Source: a virus. From it: a stretch of DNA of 64,000 nt. The position numbers and the translations under genes were made by a program. The notes beneath the pieces are model-generated. The model did no database searches. It was not told the origin of the DNA and was given only the letters and a program-made list of their open reading frames with translations. Positions 58,315 through 64,000 of the stretch are shown in pieces; position 1 is the first letter of the stretch; every line of letters starts with the position of its first letter. The DNA is taken from IMG/VR virus record IMGVR_UViG_3300037339_000405, positions 1-64,000 of that record; one strand, 5' to 3'.

Positions 58315-60495
58315 CGAGAGCACCGATGTGGCCAATTGCCTACGCGACACGCCCACCGTAACCACCGACGCATACTTTCCTTTGGGCAACCCTCTCGCGG
58401 GGGAAAACAACGTCAGCTGCTCGGCAGCACTCTGCTTCAGTTCCAGTACTTTAGTAAGGGCGCGCGGATCAAATTTCACACCGCCCTCTTGGTAGTCAAG
58501 CCACACCAATCCAGTCTGACTCACAAGAGATCCAATATCCTCCACCACGTCCATCACGCGATACCCCATGGCACTCAGTTTCGCAACCAGCGGAGGCGTG
58601 AGCAGATCGTGCGGCAGAATCCAGAAATTCTTCACCGGGTGACTTTTGGCGAACTCAATCAGAAACTCAATCTTCTTTATGAACACGTGCACTGAATTCG
58701 GCAGAATCTTAGGCTCCAGTGTCTGCAACAGATCGTAGTCACCACCACCGTTAACTTGCAAGCACAACAGAGTCATATCAATCACCATGGTGCGATTGCC
58801 AGCAGCCTTCAGCACCTCCAGAAAATTCGTGCCCCGGAACCCGTCGATCTCCATAGCATATGAAGCAAAAAGCACCTTGTCACCTGCTGCAGCCACTTCA
58901 GCTGCATTGGTGCACGTCTCGAATACGCCATACCGGGTGAACAGCATCGAATAAAACTTGTCCACCTCACTACTCATGCCTGCCAACACCGGAACCTCAA
59001 TATCCACCCACACGCGCCCAGTGTCACCGCACAGTGTCACCTTGCTACCCTTAGTGATCGCGCTTATGTCACCGCATCCCACCACGCACGGCAGATTCAT
59101 ATCACGCGCAACCACAGCAGCGTGCGCTGTTGAACCCCCAGTGCGGGTGACGATCCCGCGCGCTGCGCGCATACCCTTGATATCGTCGGGGTTGGTTTCG
59201 TCAGTGACCAGAATCACGCCTTCAGCACTCCTCTGCTCAGCTTCTTTGGAAGAGAAAACCGCGAACCCCGTTGCTACGCCACCGGAAGCAGCAATACCCT
59301 TCAAGGTCTCCTTGCCAGTGAACGATGCCGGGATAACAGGCTTGGCAGCCTCAAACAACTGTGCAAGTGTCACGTGTTTGACTGCCATATCCAGATCGAT
59401 CAGATTGGACGCCGCCATCTCAGTAGCGATACGCAGCGCAGCCCTCGCAGTACGCTTGGCAGCACGGGTCTGCAACACATAGGTGAGCCCTTTCTCTACA
59501 GTAAGCTCCACATCCTGTGCATCACCGTTGAAAGCCTCCAATTTCTTGACCGTGGTGAACACTTCTTCCGCCACGTACTGATCCCACACGGCTAGCTGAT
59601 CGATTGGCATGGGAGTCTTGATGCCCGCCACCACATCCTCTCCCTGTGCCATCGGAAGAAACTCCCCCACCACTTTGTTTTCGCCGGTAGAAGGATCACG
59701 CGAGAATGCGACCACGGTACAGCTGTTCACGTCCAAATTGCCGAAAACCATCTGCTGGATCACCACCGCCGTGCCAAGATCATGCGGGATGCCATTCATA
59801 TCACGGTAGACTTTTGCGCGCTCGTTACCCCAACTGGCGAACACCGCGCATATGGACTGAATCAACTGGCCCTTAGCCTTCGGAAATTTCTGGCCGGTCT
59901 CCTTCTCGAAAAGCTTGAAGCGCTCGCGCAACCCAAGGTTCTGAAACTTGTGGCGCTCGATGCCGAATACCACACTGCCGAACATCTCAACCAGCTTGCC
60001 ACGCACTTCGTCAGCGCAACTCTGCCCCAAACTGGCTCTCCAATGACTAGCGTTGGTTTCATCGATGCCCACGTTGAGAATTGTGTCCATCATGCCGGGC
60101 ATAGAAAACTTGGCGCCGCTACGCACGCTCACCAGCGGCATCACGTCACCCACCCCCTGCATGGTATTGATTATTTGCGGCAGCAGTTCGTTGAGAAGTG
60201 AGACTACCGCATCAGGGTCCTGCATATAGAGCTTGCAGGCCGTCACCGGAATGATTATGGCAGGAGGAACTCGAAACCCAGCCCGGTGCATACGCACCAG
60301 ACCGTAACCCTTACCCCCAAGTAAATCCAGATCCTCGGGAGCGTTATCCAACGTGTAGAACGGGAGCCCTTGCATCTCGCACTCCTTTGCCAGACCCATG
60401 CCTGCAATGATACCAGATTGGTACTGCTTGTCAAGCTCCTCCGCGTAAGCCTGCTGCCATGATTTAAGTGACGCCGGCAGCTTCTTCTTGACCAC
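58306..60495 (-). CDS. Pyruvate-phosphate-dikinase-like protein with novel C-terminus
   Basis: 729 residues from GTG 60495. N-terminal ATP-grasp nucleotide domain (about 55-340: LGGKGYGLVRMHRAGFRVPP, VSVRSGAKFSMPGMMDT, VVAFSRDPSTGENK, YVLQTRAAKRTARAA), then a phosphohistidine swivel domain with TRTGGSTAHAAVVAR (about 445-460; catalytic His). The usual PEP/pyruvate TIM barrel is missing; instead ~240 residues of unfamiliar alpha/beta sequence follow (RTMVIDMTLLCLQVNGG, NFWILPHDLLTPPLVAKL). Known dikinases move phosphate from ATP via His to pyruvate, PEP or an antibiotic (rifampicin phosphotransferase); here the acceptor is unknown. Confidence 0.82.
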   Translation of the reverse strand: MVKKKLPASLKSWQQAYAEELDKQYQSGIIAGMGLAKECEMQGLPFYTLDNAPEDLDLLGGKGYGLVRMHRAGFRVPPAIIIPVTACKLYMQDPDAVVSLLNELLPQIINTMQGVGDVMPLVSVRSGAKFSMPGMMDTILNVGIDETNASHWRASLGQSCADEVRGKLVEMFGSVVFGIERHKFQNLGLRERFKLFEKETGQKFPKAKGQLIQSICAVFASWGNERAKVYRDMNGIPHDLGTAVVIQQMVFGNLDVNSCTVVAFSRDPSTGENKVVGEFLPMAQGEDVVAGIKTPMPIDQLAVWDQYVAEEVFTTVKKLEAFNGDAQDVELTVEKGLTYVLQTRAAKRTARAALRIATEMAASNLIDLDMAVKHVTLAQLFEAAKPVIPASFTGKETLKGIAASGGVATGFAVFSSKEAEQRSAEGVILVTDETNPDDIKGMRAARGIVTRTGGSTAHAAVVARDMNLPCVVGCGDISAITKGSKVTLCGDTGRVWVDIEVPVLAGMSSEVDKFYSMLFTRYGVFETCTNAAEVAAAGDKVLFASYAMEIDGFRGTNFLEVLKAAGNRTMVIDMTLLCLQVNGGGDYDLLQTLEPKILPNSVHVFIKKIEFLIEFAKSHPVKNFWILPHDLLTPPLVAKLSAMGYRVMDVVEDIGSLVSQTGLVWLDYQEGGVKFDPRALTKVLELKQSAAEQLTLFSPARGLPKGKYASVVTVGVSRRQLATSVLSCS

Positions 60496-60817
60496 GCCCC
60501 CACCCCCTCATGGCTACGCGCAGGTTGGGATTAGGATGCAACCGCCTCCATTCGTCAAGCACGCTAGGTGGGCGCTTCATCATGGGAGATCCCGATTCTG
60601 CGCGCCCCGCGCGTGGGTAGAGCACATACCTGTCACCCAGAAAAGACACGGCCTGCTGGCGACGCTTTTCCATCCTCTCGCGCGCTTCGTGCACCCGCTG
60701 CTCTTCCTCGTCAGGATCAGGCACCGCCACCGCCGCGTTCACTGGGACATACTCTTCCCGCTGAGCAAACGCGCTACCGGCTTCCCCTTTCATTACAGCC
60801 GCAATCCAGCTGAGCAT
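60464..60817 (-). CDS. Unknown protein upstream of the dikinase
   Basis: 117 residues from ATG 60817 (MLSWIAAVMKGEAGSAFAQR), with GGAGG upstream. Charged, helical middle (DPDEEEQRVHEARERMEKRR) and Pro/Arg-rich end (LDEWRRLHPNPNLRVAMRGW). Overlaps the dikinase start by 32 bases. Function unknown. Follows a palindrome copy. Confidence 0.6.
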   Translation of the reverse strand: MLSWIAAVMKGEAGSAFAQREEYVPVNAAVAVPDPDEEEQRVHEARERMEKRRQQAVSFLGDRYVLYPRAGRAESGSPMMKRPPSVLDEWRRLHPNPNLRVAMRGWGRGQEEAAGVT

Positions 60818-60828
60818 ACCTGCCTCCG

Positions 60829-60842
60829 TGCAATCAATTGCA
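60829..60842. promoter_or_regulatory. Junction copy of the TGCARTYRAYTGCA palindrome
   Basis: TGCAATCAATTGCA, perfect 6-bp arms (TGCAAT/ATTGCA) with a two-base centre, 12 bases upstream of ATG 60817 and two bases after... the stop of the upstream gene at 60844. Confidence 0.7.
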
Positions 60843-60843
60843 A

Positions 60844-61056
60844 TCAATACAGATGGTACAGATGCACCAGACGATTCAACAGTGCCTCATCAGACGACAG
60901 TAAGTCGTAAGAGGCGTCAGCAGCTGTGCGCACAATGCGCTCATCTCGCGCCGTCATCTGCCCAACGAACTGTAGCAAATGCGTGGCCATCTCCCGCAAC
61001 TGATCATCACTGAAAGCCAAACTAGGTCTCATTTTGGCTACTGTTCTGTCAGGCAT
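60844..61056 (-). CDS. Small helical protein, unknown
   Basis: 70 residues from ATG 61056 (MPDRTVAKMRPSLAFSDDQL); ATG 61032 is an alternative. All-helical (REMATHLLQFVGQMTARDER; ADASYDLLSSDEALLNRLVH). Overlaps the upstream gene by 19 bases; no strong ribosome site. Function unknown. Confidence 0.5.
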   Translation of the reverse strand: MPDRTVAKMRPSLAFSDDQLREMATHLLQFVGQMTARDERIVRTAADASYDLLSSDEALLNRLVHLYHLY

Positions 61057-61292
61057 ATGTATTGCTGACACTCGCTCGGGGTCACCGTATTGAAGTAGTA
61101 CGCGTATTCTTCTCGCGCATCCCCCCGCTCGATCACCACTTCTTCACGCACCAGCGGATGCCTGCCTTTGCACTGACAAACACAGCCCGCATACTCGATG
61201 CCCGTGCGTAGCCCCAACACGTACAGCTGCACGCACCCGTGCTCAGGGTACACGTCCAGAACCTTGCCGTACTCGATCACTTCGGTAATCAC
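61038..61292 (-). CDS. Small beta-rich Cys-containing protein, unknown
   Basis: 84 residues from GTG 61292. Beta type (VIEYGKVLDVYPEHGCVQLY), with cysteines in AGCVCQCKGRHP and a C-terminal CQQYIC. Could bind metal. Function unknown. Confidence 0.55.
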   Translation of the reverse strand: MITEVIEYGKVLDVYPEHGCVQLYVLGLRTGIEYAGCVCQCKGRHPLVREEVVIERGDAREEYAYYFNTVTPSECQQYICLTEQ

Positions 61293-61332
61293 GATTAGAT
61301 TCTAGCCCGGGTATCCCCTCCTGAGCAGGGAG

Positions 61333-61605
61333 TCATGCCTCATAAGAAGCGACGCGGGCAATGCGAGCCCCATTCTGCAGAATGCACGCGGTAACAACTC
61401 TGGACCCAGACCCCAGATGGCTATTGGCACCACCCGGTTCCAGCGACTTGTTGAAGTGGTCCACCCACTTCTTGAGGTTGTTGTTGGTGGGTTTGCCGTA
61501 GCCGGGGATCTGGTAGCGCTGACCCACCCGCCATTCCATAGGGGAGATGTATCCCGCGACTGGTTTCACTTGAATCACGTACTTCGGAGCGTAAGAGCGT
61601 CCCAT
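61333..61605 (-). CDS. Small unknown protein with WVxxFNxSL motif
   Basis: 90 residues, basic (GRSYAPKYVIQVKPVAGYIS; NLKKWVDHFNKSLEPGGANS). The segment WVDHFNKSL is also found, as WVSEFNQSL, in the protein at 61969-62364, so the two may be distant relatives. Function unknown. Confidence 0.6.
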   Translation of the reverse strand: MGRSYAPKYVIQVKPVAGYISPMEWRVGQRYQIPGYGKPTNNNLKKWVDHFNKSLEPGGANSHLGSGSRVVTACILQNGARIARVASYEA

Positions 61606-61619
61606 GATCCCTCCACTAG

Positions 61620-61958
61620 TTAATCATCATAGATCGAGTTAAGTCCAGCACGATTAAACGCCACACCCACAGCCTTCGCAGCACGCTTAATACTCACACT
61701 ACTACGGTAGTCTATGCGCGCAAAGTCTGGGAACCACTTCACCGAACCCGTCGCAAGTATTCTTACGTACTCCACAGCCCTACGCATCTTCGGCGCCACC
61801 TCTGCAGCGTAACCCTCGGCCGTCTCACCGTCTCGCATTTTTGGAAATGCATCTGGTGGGGCACGCTTCGCGCAAACAGCCTTCGCAAGTTCACGCTCAT
61901 AGACACTCCAAAACACGGCCACCCGTTCCTTAACCTCCGCTACGCCCTTATCGCTCAT
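61620..61958 (-). CDS. Small unknown protein ending AGLNSIYDD
   Basis: 112 residues, helical N-terminal half (VKERVAVFWSVYERELAKAV), C-terminal AKAVGVAFNRAGLNSIYDD. The ending resembles that of the next upstream gene (VLNAAGLNAYSMSRMD). Function unknown. Confidence 0.6.
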   Translation of the reverse strand: MSDKGVAEVKERVAVFWSVYERELAKAVCAKRAPPDAFPKMRDGETAEGYAAEVAPKMRRAVEYVRILATGSVKWFPDFARIDYRSSVSIKRAAKAVGVAFNRAGLNSIYDD

Positions 61959-61968
61959 CTCAGCCCCC

Positions 61969-62364
61969 TTAATCCATCCGGCTCATTGAATAGGCATTGA
62001 GCCCGGCAGCATTCAGCACCATCGCAAAAGCACCGGCATACGCTTCTTTGCGAGCGAGAGACTGATTGAACTCACTCACCCAGAGCATGTACCCGCCCTC
62101 ATAGGAATCGGCCTTGCCCATCCCGCGAGACTTCAGGTAACTGACAAACGGGCCACGCGCGGGGCGAATCTTGATCCACGCAAACCCGCACACGCCATCC
62201 ATAATGGGAGCGTATTTGCGCATGATCGGGCTTGCATCATCCAGCGGGTTGGCCCGCTCCACCACGATCATCGGAATCGGCACCACCTCTGCCGCCGCTT
62301 CCAAACCCGCCGCTCGCGCACGCGCGAACAACTCGCCCATCTCCTTGCGTTCCGCAGCTTTCAT
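61969..62364 (-). CDS. Small unknown protein with WVxxFNxSL and AGLNAYxxSRMD
   Basis: 131 residues from ATG 62364 (MKAAERKEMGELFARARAAG), with AAGGAGGG upstream. A helical N-terminus leads to GFAWIKIRPARGPFVSYLKS (about 69-88), YMLWVSEFNQSLARKEAYAG (about 100-119) and the end AGLNAYSMSRMD. Driven by its own promoter at the head of an accessory operon that runs toward the dikinase. Function unknown. Confidence 0.7.
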   Translation of the reverse strand: MKAAERKEMGELFARARAAGLEAAAEVVPIPMIVVERANPLDDASPIMRKYAPIMDGVCGFAWIKIRPARGPFVSYLKSRGMGKADSYEGGYMLWVSEFNQSLARKEAYAGAFAMVLNAAGLNAYSMSRMD

Positions 62365-62397
62365 TTTTCGCCCTCCTTGGCTAAACACTACAGTCTT

Positions 62398-62425
62398 ATG
62401 ATACCACGTACAGCAGGATTGTCAA
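62398..62425 (-). promoter_or_regulatory. Sigma-70 promoter (TTGACA-16-TATCAT)
   Basis: TTGACA at 62425-62420, TATCAT at 62403-62398, 16-base spacer. Directly follows the terminator at 62430-62452. Confidence 0.8.
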
Positions 62426-62429
62426 GCAT

Positions 62430-62452
62430 TAAAAAAGCGGGCCTAGCCCGCC
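62430..62452 (-). terminator. Rho-independent terminator after the zeta-kinase unit
   Basis: GCGGGC, loop TAG, GCCCGC and TTTTTT on the minus strand. Confidence 0.88.
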
Positions 62453-62473
62453 TTTACAGATACCCGGAGACCC

Positions 62474-62677
62474 CTATTTGGAGGGGGCCAACGGGTTTGC
62501 CTTCAGCCAGTCTTCATAGGCTTTGCGCTCATCAAGATCACGCAGAGCCTCCAAAGGAACCCCTTGGCGAGCAAGCGAGCCATAGAACTCATCTGGGCTA
62601 AACTTGCGTACTTCACCCGGGTCATTCTCATACACGTCCTGCCTGTGCGGCGGGATAAACACCTTGTCGGCTGCCAT
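62474..62677 (-). CDS. 67-residue protein downstream of the zeta-like kinase
   Basis: Acidic/helical (MAADKVFIPPHRQDVYENDP; LARQGVPLEALRDLDERKAY). Last gene before the terminator, eight bases after the zeta-kinase stop. It could be an inhibitor or chaperone of that kinase, but it does not show an obvious epsilon-antitoxin sequence. Function unknown. Confidence 0.6.
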   Translation of the reverse strand: MAADKVFIPPHRQDVYENDPGEVRKFSPDEFYGSLARQGVPLEALRDLDERKAYEDWLKANPLAPSK

Positions 62678-62685
62678 GCTGTCTC

Positions 62686-63813
62686 CTAACCCAATGGGGC
62701 CTTTCTCACTGAAATCCTCGGCAAGCGGGTCGTCACCGGCTTGGCTCTGACCCCTTTACCAGTAGCGCTGTCGTACTCAGCAACTTTAATCGCCGGCTTG
62801 TCTCTTGCCACTTCGTTGTTGAACACAGACCATTTCTCAAAGTGAGTAGACAGCTGCTCAAAATTCTTCTCATTGTTGAAGCCACTTAGAATTGCTGAAG
62901 GAGGAACCAGCCTCCCACGCTGACCCGGTCCCTTGCCTCTCCACCTTTCCACCGCACGCTGCGCCGCTAGCTGCGGGGGCAAATGGACGAAAGCCCCCTG
63001 TACACTGTAACCAGCCTTGGAAAAACTGGTTATCCTATCTAAAGCTGGGTCATAGCTCTTCATCGTAGCGTCAAGAACCACGTTATACCCGGCAGCTTTT
63101 GCTCTTCGTGCCGCCATATCAAAAAGATGCCCGCTTTCCTCATGGTAAATGGCAGCCTTGGATTCCCAACCCTTGACTTTGTCACGCTCGGCCAGCCTCT
63201 CCTTGAAGTGATCGGCATCAATCACAAGAGTCTTAGCCGGATCATACAAATGCAGAGACACTGGCCGAGAATCACTGCGTGCACCGCTTTTTCCACTGCC
63301 TCCACGCCCCCCCAATACCAAAGCCGTTGGTGCAACACCCACCGGCGGTATAGCGTTAGCGGCACCCTTGAAGAACTCAACAAGGATCTCATCATGCACC
63401 TTCGTGCGTTCCGCACTAAAAGAATCTTTCGTGGCCCCGGCATGAACCATGTGAGTACTTTTGCCGGCAGCTATATCTGCGTCCACTGCGGCCATTTCAC
63501 GCAGAAACTCCGCATGATCCGCCTTGCTTAACGTAGCAAAGAGGATCTCGTCTTCTATTTCAGCCCTCCCAGACTGGGTTTCTACTCGCGGGTCGGCGGA
63601 CTCATTGAATAGAGAAGACGCGGAACCTCCGGGGGTGACCCTCTCTCCCGGCCGCGCATTGATGGCTTCTCGTACCTTTACCGGGCGCTTGCGCACCATC
63701 GCGCCACCAACACTGGCGCCTAACGATTTAATCCACTTACCATATTCATCCCTAGGCTGGCTGGGGTCGAATTCCTTACGGACGTTCTGGAAAATGGAAG
63801 GGATGTTCAACAT
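62686..63813 (-). CDS. Zeta-toxin-like kinase with virion-type DPSQPRDE tag
   Basis: 375 residues. The N-terminal tag FDPSQPRDEYGKW (about 15-27) matches the linkers in the MuF protein at 44622-48770. The kinase domain (about 160-320) has P-loop LGGRGGSGKSG, LVIDADHFKERL, YHEESGHLFDMAARRAKAAG, NVVLDATMKS and AFVHLPPQLAAQRAVERW, as in zeta toxins that phosphorylate UDP-GlcNAc and stop cell-wall synthesis. The first ~155 residues hold an extra domain (VHAGATKDSFSAERTKVHDE). I infer a possible packaged effector rather than a classical toxin-antitoxin gene. Confidence 0.8.
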   Translation of the reverse strand: MLNIPSIFQNVRKEFDPSQPRDEYGKWIKSLGASVGGAMVRKRPVKVREAINARPGERVTPGGSASSLFNESADPRVETQSGRAEIEDEILFATLSKADHAEFLREMAAVDADIAAGKSTHMVHAGATKDSFSAERTKVHDEILVEFFKGAANAIPPVGVAPTALVLGGRGGSGKSGARSDSRPVSLHLYDPAKTLVIDADHFKERLAERDKVKGWESKAAIYHEESGHLFDMAARRAKAAGYNVVLDATMKSYDPALDRITSFSKAGYSVQGAFVHLPPQLAAQRAVERWRGKGPGQRGRLVPPSAILSGFNNEKNFEQLSTHFEKWSVFNNEVARDKPAIKVAEYDSATGKGVRAKPVTTRLPRISVRKAPLG

Positions 63814-63840
63814 CAGGCAATCTCCATAGGACTGCCCGCC

Positions 63841-63846
63841 ATTATA
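63841..63846 (-). promoter_or_regulatory. Possible -10 box (TATAAT) before the zeta-kinase gene
   Basis: An exact TATAAT with a poor -35 match (TGGTTA at 16 bases). The flanking 63814-64000 stretch otherwise shows only a decayed palindrome-like site at 63899-63912. Confidence 0.35.
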
Positions 63847-63898
63847 CGCAGCCAGCGGCTCCTAACCAGCGCTGCTAGAAGGCTCCCCTGCCAACATT

Positions 63899-63912
63899 TG
63901 CACTTGCTTGCA
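63899..63912. repeat. Variant palindrome-like element
   Basis: TGCACTTGCTTGCA keeps both TGCA arms but not the centre. Possible degenerate member of the family. Confidence 0.25.
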
Positions 63913-63914
63913 CG

Positions 63915-64000
63915 CTAGGGGCTTGAGTGCTGTGCGCTGCACAAGTGCATCGTCCTGTTTAGCCTTTCGGCATCAAGTCCAGCAGCCGCTTTCGCCGCAA
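63915..64000 (-). CDS. Possible 3' end of a gene cut by the right edge
   Basis: One frame runs from the edge to TAG 63917-63915 (ending RLNRTMHLCSAQHSSP), another to TAA 63961-63959 (ending KRLLDLMPKG). I cannot decide between them. The missing terminase might lie here. Confidence 0.3.
   Translation of the reverse strand, partial: AAKAAAGLDAERLNRTMHLCSAQHSSP

Noticed and set aside
63814-64000. Terminase gene
   Set aside because: Only a short open stretch is visible at the right edge, with no terminase motifs; a terminase here remains a guess.

Overview
This window is one continuous stretch of a tailed bacteriophage genome. Every gene I can support lies on the minus strand, so transcription runs from high to low coordinates. 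The gene set gives a complete head and tail module (portal, MuF-type minor head protein, prohead protease, scaffold-like protein, major capsid protein, connector and completion proteins, tail tube, tail assembly chaperones, tape measure, tail tip, fibres), a lysis cassette and a replication module. A two-gene Rz/Rz1 spanin points to a Gram-negative host. A long tape measure protein with a tube protein but no recognisable sheath favours a siphovirus-like, long non-contractile tail. No integrase, tRNA, IS element or CRISPR array was seen. A terminase was not found and may lie beyond the right edge.

Layout from right to left, in the direction of transcription. 64000-57100: accessory genes, including a zeta-toxin-like kinase, several small unknown genes, a pyruvate-phosphate-dikinase-like protein with an unusual C-terminus, small regulators (zinc-ribbon/helix-turn-helix, CsrA-like, Zn-finger) and a dual-specificity phosphatase. 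56600-53240: an unknown 358-residue protein, a second phosphatase and three unknown genes. 53324-50976: a family A DNA polymerase. 50922-38600: head and connector genes, including a 1382-residue MuF protein carrying three ADP-ribosyltransferase-like modules and a JAMM-like domain. 38578-32517: tail tube, chaperones and tape measure. 32517-11338: tail tip and a very large fibre region, with a protein of about 57 short repeats, duplicated beta-helix-type fibres, a collagen-like fibre and a methyltransferase/DUF115 fusion. 11323-8228: endolysin, holin candidates, two tiny genes absent from ordinary ORF calls, and nested spanins. 8093-1: AAA+ ATPase, a probable ssDNA-binding protein, a replication initiator with internal iteron-like repeats, a degenerate helicase loader, DnaB-like helicase, primase, a second ssDNA-binding candidate and an SF2 helicase cut by the left edge.

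Regulation is unusually readable. Six promoters match the sigma-70 form (TTGACA or TTGACT, a 16-base spacer, then a TATAAT-like -10). Several replication genes sit in their own promoter-to-terminator units. Independently, an inverted repeat TGCARTYRAYTGCA occurs at least 11 times; seven copies lie at gene junctions, just upstream of the ribosome binding site of the next gene. I regard it as the best candidate for an undescribed phage-specific regulatory site. The other leading candidates for new biology are the virion-associated effector set (MuF-ADP-ribosyltransferase polyprotein plus zeta kinase, linked by a shared DPxQPRDE-type tag) and the dikinase/phosphatase group.
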